Position numbers and translations under genes: made by a program. From an uncultured Collinsella sp. (GTDB lineage: Bacteria; Actinomycetota; Coriobacteriia; Coriobacteriales; Coriobacteriaceae), in NCBI GenBank assembly GCA_900766165.1, contig CAAFUK010000115.1:1-11389 (forward strand): a stretch of 11,389 nt of DNA. The letters run 5' to 3'. This document shows, one piece after another, positions 1 through 5,487 of this stretch (positions within the stretch are counted from its first letter, which is position 1; each line of letters opens with the position of its first letter). The notes under the pieces are model-generated. The model was not told the origin of the DNA. It saw only the letters and a list, made by a program, of their open reading frames with translations, and ran no database searches.

Positions 1-1
1 A

Positions 2-277
2 ATGGTGGGCGGACTTTTTGTGTGGTGGTTTCAGCTGAACGGCGGGCCGTGCGGCTTGGGTGTGCGGGCACACAATCTGGGGAAACCAAACAGATTGGGG
101 CCTTATATGATCGACTCGAAGGGAAACGTGCGACCCGAGGGCATGTTTAACAGGGCGTACCTGGCCCCCGAAGCCCAGCGCGCATACGATACGCTGCTCG
201 AGTGCGTGCTCAACGGGCAGAAGGGTTGCGAGGCTTCGGCGCATGCGGGCATGGATACCATCAAGGCGCTCGTATAG
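2..277 (+). pseudogene. Truncated hypothetical protein fragment at window edge
   Basis: An open frame touches the left edge, so the true N-terminus may lie outside. An internal ATG at 107 would give a 56-residue product. I do not recognise the family with confidence. The stretch from about residue 53 (AYLAPEAQRAYDTLLECVLN) resembles, from memory, the helical lead-in of some large transglutaminase-like surface proteins of anaerobic Gram-positives, but nothing of a catalytic domain follows. The frame stops at 277, inside the start of the next, unrelated frame. This overlap of two incomplete proteins suggests a deletion or recombination junction near 243-290. It could also be a genuine small protein or the tail of an upstream gene. 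Confidence 0.3.
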
Positions 278-848
278 CTTTACGCTTTCGGATGTGACAC
301 ATAGGACTGCGTGCGCCGCTCCCGGCTATATTGCCCCCGAGGTGCTTCAACTCATGGAGATAGCCGGCATCAGCGATTTCGAGAGCTTGGCAGCGTCCAC
401 GAATGCCCCCGTGTTTACGCCACAGACGGATGACTTTGGACTCGCGGTCCATATCTTTAAGATGCTTAACCGCGGAATACACCCATACGCTTCTGGTGAG
501 CTGGACTTGGACATATTTGACCTGGACGACGATGACATTCCGCCTGCACCATTGATAAACAGCTGCGTGTGTAATGGGCACAGCCCGTTTGTGGGGACGT
601 TGGTCGGATACGTTGTCCCAAAGTACGCTCTTGAGCTCGATGATTTTAGCGGCACTATGGGCGAGGCACTCCGTCGATCGCTGTATGGCAGGGCGGAGGA
701 GCGTCTTGACGCACGCACATGGGCGCGCCTGCTCGACCGCTATCTATCCGAGACAGTTGTGTGCAAGCGTGGCCATCTCCACCACTCGTTACAGCACGAA
801 TGCCCTTGCTGCCGAGGAGAGCGCGCCTTGTTGACTCGTCTTGGTTGA
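243..848 (+). pseudogene. C-terminal remnant of a protein-kinase-like protein with Cys/His tail
   Basis: The 201-residue frame carries only the later part of a eukaryotic-like Ser/Thr kinase fold. It has an activation-segment end, PGYIAPEVL (residues 27-35, the APE motif), then DDFGLAVHIFKML (63-75), which matches the Asp-containing helix of subdomain IX, then GIHPY. A late Arg-containing segment near 150-165 could be subdomain XI. The tail has C174, H178, C187 and C190 (C-x3-H and CPCC), like the Cys-rich end of bacterial kinase-like proteins of the YegI type. The N-lobe, the Gly-rich loop, the catalytic Lys, the HRD loop and the DFG motif are all missing, and the first 15 or so residues look unrelated. 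I read it as a 5'-truncated pseudogene. If translated, it could not be an active kinase. The next gene converges on it with a 44-base gap. Confidence 0.55.
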
Positions 849-877
849 TGGTTTGGGCCGTCTTGTAGAAAGCCCGT

Positions 878-912
878 GAGGCGACATGCAAGTTAATCCT
901 GCGTGTCGCCTC
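878..912. terminator. Hairpin between convergent genes
   Basis: 13-nt arms at 878-890 and 900-912 (GAGGCGACATGCA against TGCGTGTCGCCTC) pair with a single G-U type mismatch around a 9-nt loop. The structure overlaps the last codons and stop of the minus-strand acetyltransferase and lies between two convergent reading frames, so it could act as a bidirectional terminator. Neither side has a strong T tract; the minus strand has only a weak run (GGGCTTTC) after the stem. Confidence 0.4.
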
Positions 913-1543
913 CGTACATATAGACGATAAATCCGTCGCCGGTGTCCTGGCTGTGATCCTCCAAGATGCGCTTCATGTTGAGGTGCTCGTAGAACTGCCA
1001 GTCGGAGTTGCAGTCGCTCATCAGGAAGAATTTGGTGCACCCGGCTTTGGCGAGTTCGGCGCGCGCAAGGTCGATGAGCGCACGGCCGAGCCCCTTGCCC
1101 TGCCATTCGGGCACGATGATGATCAGGTTGAGCTGGCCCTGGGCATATTCGTTGCCCGTGGCGGCAAAGCGGTCGGCTGTTGCCTTCTCGCGGCTATCGC
1201 CAAAGAGCGAGCCTTCGAGCTTGGCATCGGCGGTCTTTGCCATCTCGGTTGCCTGGACGAACATCTCGTTGTAGCAGGGCTCCCACGTGGGATTGGTGCG
1301 TGGTTTGCCGTCTTCGAAGATACCGATGCAGCAAGCGGCGATGATGCGGCCTTCAGCTTCGGCAACGAGCGCGATGGGGGAGCGCTGCAGCTGCATGGCG
1401 ATGTTAAAGCGCGCACAGAAATCGGCGGCTTCGACGTCGCCTCGGTTGCGCAGCGTGTTGCACCACAGCTGGTTGTAGATGGCGGCGATGCCGGCCAGGT
1501 CATCGAGCGTGGCGGCACGCAGAGTTACGTTGTCAAGGCTCAT
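893..1543 (-). CDS. GNAT family N-acetyltransferase
   Basis: A 216-residue cytoplasmic GNAT-fold acetyltransferase, expected to move an acetyl group from acetyl-CoA to an unknown amine. Motif A is clear: the beta strand LNLIIIVPEW (138-147) leads into the CoA pyrophosphate loop QGKGLG (148-153) and helix ALIDLARAELAKAG. Motif B is suggested by FYEHLNM (184-190). The N-terminal part (VTLRAATLDDLAGIAAIYNQLW) is typical of the first strand and helix. I chose the ATG at 1543 because GGAAGGAG lies 5 bases upstream. A TTG at 1558 in the same frame overlaps that ribosome binding site and is unlikely to be used. It is probably monocistronic: aroF, 477 bases upstream, is separated by palindromes and a likely terminator. 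The substrate cannot be told from sequence. Confidence 0.85.
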   Translation of the reverse strand: MSLDNVTLRAATLDDLAGIAAIYNQLWCNTLRNRGDVEAADFCARFNIAMQLQRSPIALVAEAEGRIIAACCIGIFEDGKPRTNPTWEPCYNEMFVQATEMAKTADAKLEGSLFGDSREKATADRFAATGNEYAQGQLNLIIIVPEWQGKGLGRALIDLARAELAKAGCTKFFLMSDCNSDWQFYEHLNMKRILEDHSQDTGDGFIVYMYGGDTQD

Positions 1544-1691
1544 GGGGGCTCCTTCCAAGTTGGGTCAGGCCACCCCTGAGTGTGACATGGACGCAGGACG
1601 GCCGCATCGACCATTCGGCAGGCGAGCCTCGAATCCTCGGGGACGGAGGGTCCTAAGAAGGAATGAGGGCGGATTTTCGGACACTTGCTCG

Positions 1692-1759
1692 ATGAGAGTG
1701 GATAATCTCCCACTTTTAGCGCTGGTATAGGCCAAAAACGGGAGATTATCAACTCTCAT
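1692..1759. repeat. Palindrome 1 of intergenic cluster
   Basis: Arms of 20 nt at 1692-1711 and 1740-1759 (ATGAGAGTGGATAATCTCCC and its inverse) match except at one position, with a 28-nt loop that is itself weakly symmetrical (TTTTAGC against GGCCAAAA). Both strands translate to a peptide beginning MRVDNLP purely because of the symmetry. It looks like an interspersed palindromic repeat and not a gene. The stretch 1544-1691 just before it holds nothing I recognise beyond the acetyltransferase ribosome binding site. Confidence 0.75.
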
Positions 1760-1762
1760 TCT

Positions 1763-1824
1763 GGGTAGTCGTTGGGGACGTTCTTAAACGACCAGTCATT
1801 AAAGAACGTCCCCAATGACTACCC
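1763..1824. repeat. Palindrome 2 of intergenic cluster
   Basis: Arms of 23 nt at 1763-1785 and 1802-1824 (core TTGGGGACGTTCTT) are complementary apart from one G-U type position, around a 16-nt partly symmetrical loop. It starts 3 bases after palindrome 1 ends but has an unrelated sequence. Confidence 0.75.
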
Positions 1825-1873
1825 CAAGGAACATCCCAGACTGCCGGCAGAAAAGGAACGTCCCTAACTGCCG
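1803..1873. repeat. Three degenerate direct repeats, period about 26 nt
   Basis: Units of about 19 nt with the pattern (G/A)GAAC(G/A)TCCC..ACT start at 1803, 1828 and 1855. The first is the right arm of palindrome 2, so the array appears to have grown from that palindrome or to be several decayed copies of its half. No conserved spacer is seen, so this is not a CRISPR array. Confidence 0.5.
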
Positions 1874-1916
1874 CATCCGGAGTAAGACAACGCCGCAGGT
1901 AGAGGACGGACAGCGA

Positions 1917-2015
1917 GCGGGCCGCATTTGAGACAAGGTGACGTGAAACGAAAGGGCGCTGACCTTCTGGTCGCGCCCTTGAAGTTGAACGTCAGATTGT
2001 CCAAATGCGGCCCGC
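1917..2015. repeat. Palindrome 3, long branched hairpin next to aroF stop
   Basis: A perfect 14-bp outer stem (1917-1930 with 2002-2015, GCGGGCCGCATTTG) is followed by an imperfect middle part and an inner stem of about 12 bp (1952-1964 with 1969-1980). The whole 99-nt unit ends 5 bases before the aroF stop codon. Its size and the unpaired middle suggest a mobile palindromic repeat that has been used as a transcript end. Confidence 0.7.
1943..1980 (-). terminator. Probable intrinsic terminator of aroF
   Basis: Read on the minus strand, the inner stem of palindrome 3 is AAGGGCGCGACC, loop AGAA, then GGTCAGCGCCCTT with one bulged base, followed by a T-rich run TCGTTTC. It lies 40 bases after the aroF stop in the right orientation. 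The T tract is interrupted, so efficiency may be moderate. Confidence 0.5.
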
Positions 2016-2019
2016 GTAA

Positions 2020-3051
2020 CTAAACCCGCTCCGCGATCTCGTGGATGAGGTAGTCGGTCTTTTCCCAACCCAGGCACGGGTCGGTGATCGACTTGCCAAA
2101 GACGCCGCCGTCGACCGGCTGGTTGCCGTCCTCCAGGTAGGACTCGATCATAAAGCCCTTGACCAGCTTGGAGATGGACTCGTTGCGGCGGCAGCTGTCG
2201 AGTACCTCCTTGCAAATGCGATACTGCTCCAGCGGGCGCTTGCCCGAGTTGTCGTGGTTGCAGTCGATGACCGCTGCCGGATTGGCATAGCCGGCGTGCT
2301 CGGTGTAGCGCTCGGCCAGGCGCTCCAGGTGCTCGTAGTGGTAATTGGGGTAGGTGCGACCGTCGAGACCGATGTAGCCACGCATGACGGCGTGTGCGAG
2401 CGGGTTGCCGTCGCACTCAACCTCCCAGTTGCGGAAGATAAAGCTCTGATGTGCCTGCGCGGCGTAGATGGAGTTGAGCATAACGGTGGTGGAACCGGCA
2501 GTGGGATTCTTCATGCCAACGGGTACCGAAATGCCGCTCGACACCAGGCGATGCTCCTGGTTTTCGACCGAGCGTGCGCCCACGGCAACATAGCTCAGCA
2601 GGTCAACGAGGTATTGGTAGTTGGACGGATAGAGCATCTCGTCGGCGGTGAAGAAGCCCGTTTCCTCAATAACACGCAGGTGCATATGGCGGATGGCCTT
2701 GACGCCCTCGAGCAGATCGTCGGGAGCCTCGGGGTTGGGGTTGTGCAGCAGGCCCTTGTAGCCGGTGCCCTTGGTGCGCGGCTTGTTGGTGTAGACGCGC
2801 GGAATGATGATGAGCTTGTCCTTGACCTCCTCGGCGGTCTTGGCCAGTCGGTTCATATACTCAAGCACTGAATCTTCGCGGTCGGCAGAGCACGGGCCGA
2901 TGATAAGCACCTTGCGTGCGTCCTCGCCGGTAAAGACTTTGGCGACCTCGGCGTCAAATGCCTGCTTTTTGGCGGTAAGCTCGGCAGAAAGCGGCATTTC
3001 CTCGCGGATCTCCATGGGGATCGGCAGCCTGCGTTTGAATTCCATGGCCAT
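2020..3051 (-). CDS. aroF: 3-deoxy-7-phosphoheptulonate (DAHP) synthase, class I (AroF/G/H type)
   Basis: This 343-residue cytoplasmic enzyme condenses phosphoenolpyruvate with erythrose 4-phosphate to DAHP, the first step of the shikimate pathway to aromatic amino acids. E. coli AroG is 350 residues and aligns end to end by eye. Visible signatures are IGPCSADRED (51-60), PRTKGTGYKG (91-100), GARSVENQEHR (158-168), VGMKNPTAGS (178-187), DCNHDNSGK (263-271) and IESYLEDGNQ (302-311). The expected metal ligands are C54, H266, E303 and D324. The start at 3051 is supported by AGGAG 6 bases upstream; a second ATG two codons later lacks that spacing. It has its own promoter and terminator, so it is probably a single-gene unit. 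Which of the Phe-, Tyr- or Trp-sensitive isozymes it resembles was not decided; the symbol is generic. No leader peptide or T-box was seen. Confidence 0.95.
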   Translation of the reverse strand: MAMEFKRRLPIPMEIREEMPLSAELTAKKQAFDAEVAKVFTGEDARKVLIIGPCSADREDSVLEYMNRLAKTAEEVKDKLIIIPRVYTNKPRTKGTGYKGLLHNPNPEAPDDLLEGVKAIRHMHLRVIEETGFFTADEMLYPSNYQYLVDLLSYVAVGARSVENQEHRLVSSGISVPVGMKNPTAGSTTVMLNSIYAAQAHQSFIFRNWEVECDGNPLAHAVMRGYIGLDGRTYPNYHYEHLERLAERYTEHAGYANPAAVIDCNHDNSGKRPLEQYRICKEVLDSCRRNESISKLVKGFMIESYLEDGNQPVDGGVFGKSITDPCLGWEKTDYLIHEIAERV

Positions 3052-3105
3052 AGGGGTCTCCTCAATCTACAGAAAGAGCAATAAGCGTATTGTCGAATGC
3101 TCGGC

Positions 3106-3134
3106 ATTATCCGCTGTCGCACGCTAAAGTGCAA
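3106..3134 (-). promoter_or_regulatory. Sigma-70-type promoter of aroF
   Basis: On the minus strand a -35 box TTGCAC (3129-3134) and a -10 box GATAAT (3106-3111) are separated by exactly 17 bases. The predicted start is near 3099, giving a short leader of about 48 bases to the aroF ATG with no room for an elaborate attenuator. Confidence 0.7.
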
Positions 3135-3149
3135 GCCCTTGCTACCCCG

Positions 3150-3188
3150 AAACCTACCAAAAAGGGACAGGTTTATTTTGGCAGGTTT
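3150..3188. repeat. Small palindrome upstream of aroF promoter
   Basis: Arms of 13 nt at 3150-3162 and 3176-3188 (AAACCTACCAAAA and its inverse, one mismatch) flank the loop AGGGACAGGTTTA. It lies just upstream of the -35 box. It could be an operator, but the look (A/T-rich ends, GGGACAGG core) is more like another interspersed palindromic repeat. Confidence 0.5.
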
Positions 3189-3268
3189 TATCTGGGAAAA
3201 TGTCGGCACTCGCCGGAAGGGGGGTCGGCGTACGGCACGCTGGAGCAAGTTGGATCTTCTGCGGCATA

Positions 3269-3506
3269 CCCCGTGGGCAAAAAATGGCAAAAATGAGTAC
3301 TGTTGCTGGCGTAGTCTCATATCGAGCTTACAAGATAATAGGCACAATAGCAAATATGTTCATTAACGTTGGCACACAGAAGCATGCTACCGGGCATTTT
3401 GATCAATTTGAAGGCATATCTAGGCCGCAAAGAGGTCGTTTGGGGCAGTTTTGGCTGTTACTAAAAAGGTGACAGTACTCATATTTGCCATTTTTTGTCC
3501 ACGGGG
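3269..3506. mobile_element. MITE-like element with 35-bp terminal inverted repeats
   Basis: Bases 3269-3303 and 3472-3506 are inverted copies of each other with 33 of 35 matches (ends CCCCGTGG, inner part ATGAGTACTGT). The 168 bases between them carry no convincing gene and are less GC-rich than the surrounding coding DNA. This is the layout of a non-autonomous miniature inverted-repeat element. I could not see a target-site duplication at its ends. It is one of the larger structures in the gene-free stretch 3052-3630. Confidence 0.5.
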
Positions 3507-3560
3507 CCTTGAGGGAGGCCGTTAATCAGGTCCCGGGGGAGGCGGTTCGAGGGCCGCAGA

Positions 3561-3600
3561 ACAAAAAACGGGGGCACAGTTCATTCTGCGCCCCCGTTTT
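3561..3600 (-). terminator. Strong intrinsic terminator of the marR-ABC operon
   Basis: Arms 3565-3579 and 3586-3600 (AAAACGGGGGCACAG and its inverse with one G-U type mismatch) enclose a 6-nt loop. On the minus strand the stem is followed by GTTTTTTGTT. It lies 31 bases after the stop of the second ABC gene. This is the clearest terminator in the window. Confidence 0.88.
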
Positions 3601-3630
3601 CTTGGCATTGCGGTTGTTTGCCGCCGGTTT

Positions 3631-5487
3631 TTACGCCGCTTCGTCGAACTGCGAGTTGTACAGGTCGGCGTAGAAGCCGCCCTGGGCGAGCAGCTCGTCG
3701 TGCGTGCCCTTCTCGACGATGTCGCCGTCGCGAATCACCAAGATCACGTCGGCGTTGCGGATCGTGGACAGGCGGTGCGCGATGACAAAGCTGGTGCGGC
3801 CCTGCATCAGCGCATCCATGGCGCGCTGAATGAGCTCCTCGGTACGGGTATCGACGTTGGAAGTCGCCTCGTCCAGAATCAGTGCCGGGCGGTCGGCCAA
3901 AATGGCACGGGCGATGGTCACGAGCTGGCGCTGACCCTGCGACAGGTTGGTGCCCTCCTCGTTGATCATAAAGTCGTAGCCACCGGCGAGCGTATGAATA
4001 AAGTGGTCGCAGCGTGCGGCGCGCGCAGCGGCCTCGACCTCGGCATCGCTCGCGTCGGGGCGTCCGTAGCGGATGTTCTCGCGGATGGTGCCGTTAAACA
4101 GCCAGGTGTCCTGCAGCACCATGGCAAACTCGCCGCGCAGTGCCGCGCGGTCCCAGTCGCGCACATCGACGCCCTCGACACGCAGCGAGCCGCCGTCCAC
4201 GTCGTAGAAGCGCTGCAGCAGCTTAATGAGCGTGGTCTTGCCGGCGCCGGTGGGGCCGACGATGGCGATGGTCTGGCCGGGCTGCGCCTCGCAGCTAAAG
4301 TCGTGGATGATGGTCTTGTCGGGCGTGTAGCCAAACTTGACATGGTCAAACACCACGTGGCCGGGGCGCTTCTCGGGAATCTGCGCGTCGGCCTTCTGCT
4401 CCTCCTCGGGCGCGGCCAGGAACTCAAACACGCGCTCGGTGGCGGCGGCCATCGACTGCATCGTGTTGCTCACGTTGCCCAGCTGCTGCACGGGTTGCGT
4501 AAAGTTTCGAACGTACTGGATAAAGCTCTGGATGTCGCCGGGCGTGGCATTGCCGGTCAGCGCGAGCTGCGCGCCCACCACGACGACGCCCACGTAGCCC
4601 ATGTTGCCCACCAAGCTCATAAGCGGCATCATCAGGCCCGACAGGAACTGCGAGCGCCAACCGCTCACAAACAGTCGGTCGTTTTGACGGTCGAACTCCT
4701 CGATCGAGGCCTCGGCGCGGTCGAACACCTGAATAACGTTCTGGCCGGCAAAGTCCTCCTCGATAATGCCGTTGACGGCGCCCAGGACTTGCTGTTGCTC
4801 GCGGAAGTACGGCTGCGAGAAGTGAATCATCACGGTCAGGATAATCGCGGCGGCCGGCAGTGTGAGCACGGTGACGCCGGTGAGCGGCAGACTGATTGAC
4901 AGCATCATGACGAGCACGCCGATAATCTGCGTCACCGACGTGATGAGCTGCGTCACGCTCTGGTTGAGTGACTGGCCGAGCGTATCGACGTCGTTGGTGA
5001 TGCGGCTGAGCACGTCTCCCTTGCTGTGGCCGTTGAAGTAACTCATCGGCACGACGGCAATCTTGGCGGCGATTTCCTTGCGCATGCGGTAGCAGATCTT
5101 TTGCGTGACGCCGGTCATGAGCCAGCCCTGGACCAGGCTGCAGACAGAGCTCGCCAGATACAGGCAGAGCAAAAAGCCGAGCGTCTTGGCGATCCAGTCA
5201 AAGTCAACGTCGCCGGTGCCGTTGACCTTGGCGACCAGGCCTTCGAACAGCTTGGTCGTAACCTGGCCGAGCACCTTGGGTCCCACAATGTTAAAGATGA
5301 CCGAGCACACGGCAAAGGCGACGGCGGCAAACACGGCAATCTTGTGCTGGCCGATATAGCCGAGCAGCTGCCTCATGGTGCCCTTAAAGTCCTTGGCCTT
5401 TTCGCCGCGACGCATGCCGCCCATGCGGCCCATGGGACCACGCTGGCGGGTGGGCTTGGGAATCTGAGTCTTGGTCTCGTCTGCCAT
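3631..5487 (-). CDS. Heterodimeric ABC exporter subunit, canonical ATP site
   Basis: A 618-residue half-transporter with an N-terminal six-helix exporter domain (about 45-345) fused to an ATP-binding domain (about 375-615). Motifs: Walker A GPTGAGKTT (411-419), Q-loop at LQD (458-460), signature LSQGQ (515-519, a changed LSGGQ), Walker B ALILDE with catalytic E540, and H-loop H571. The first 35 residues are basic and rich in Gly, Met and Arg, probably a cytoplasmic extension. The start ATG shares one base with the stop of the upstream ABC gene (TAATG), and GGAGG lies 9 bases before it, so translation is probably coupled. With the partner subunit it should form a multidrug- or lipid-type exporter of the BmrCD/EfrCD/TM287-288 class. 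The substrate is unknown. Confidence 0.93.
   Translation of the reverse strand: MADETKTQIPKPTRQRGPMGRMGGMRRGEKAKDFKGTMRQLLGYIGQHKIAVFAAVAFAVCSVIFNIVGPKVLGQVTTKLFEGLVAKVNGTGDVDFDWIAKTLGFLLCLYLASSVCSLVQGWLMTGVTQKICYRMRKEIAAKIAVVPMSYFNGHSKGDVLSRITNDVDTLGQSLNQSVTQLITSVTQIIGVLVMMLSISLPLTGVTVLTLPAAAIILTVMIHFSQPYFREQQQVLGAVNGIIEEDFAGQNVIQVFDRAEASIEEFDRQNDRLFVSGWRSQFLSGLMMPLMSLVGNMGYVGVVVVGAQLALTGNATPGDIQSFIQYVRNFTQPVQQLGNVSNTMQSMAAATERVFEFLAAPEEEQKADAQIPEKRPGHVVFDHVKFGYTPDKTIIHDFSCEAQPGQTIAIVGPTGAGKTTLIKLLQRFYDVDGGSLRVEGVDVRDWDRAALRGEFAMVLQDTWLFNGTIRENIRYGRPDASDAEVEAAARAARCDHFIHTLAGGYDFMINEEGTNLSQGQRQLVTIARAILADRPALILDEATSNVDTRTEELIQRAMDALMQGRTSFVIAHRLSTIRNADVILVIRDGDIVEKGTHDELLAQGGFYADLYNSQFDEAA

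Noticed and set aside
1621..1645. tRNA T-arm-like sequence (CCTCGAATCCTCGGGG)
   Set aside because: No acceptor, D or anticodon arm could be fitted around it.
1479..1759. Short frames on both strands starting MRVDNLP
   Set aside because: The identical peptides come from the two arms of palindrome 1, so they show DNA symmetry and not genes.
1803..1873. CRISPR-like array
   Set aside because: Only three degenerate units with very short gaps, no cas genes, and the unit is an arm of a palindrome.
3399..3406. TTGATCAA as a possible FNR site
   Set aside because: FNR sites need four bases between the half-sites; this has none and lies inside the MITE-like element away from a promoter.
3700..4899. 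Plus-strand open frame (399 codons) antisense to the second ABC gene
   Set aside because: Same kind of shadow; no recognisable domain.
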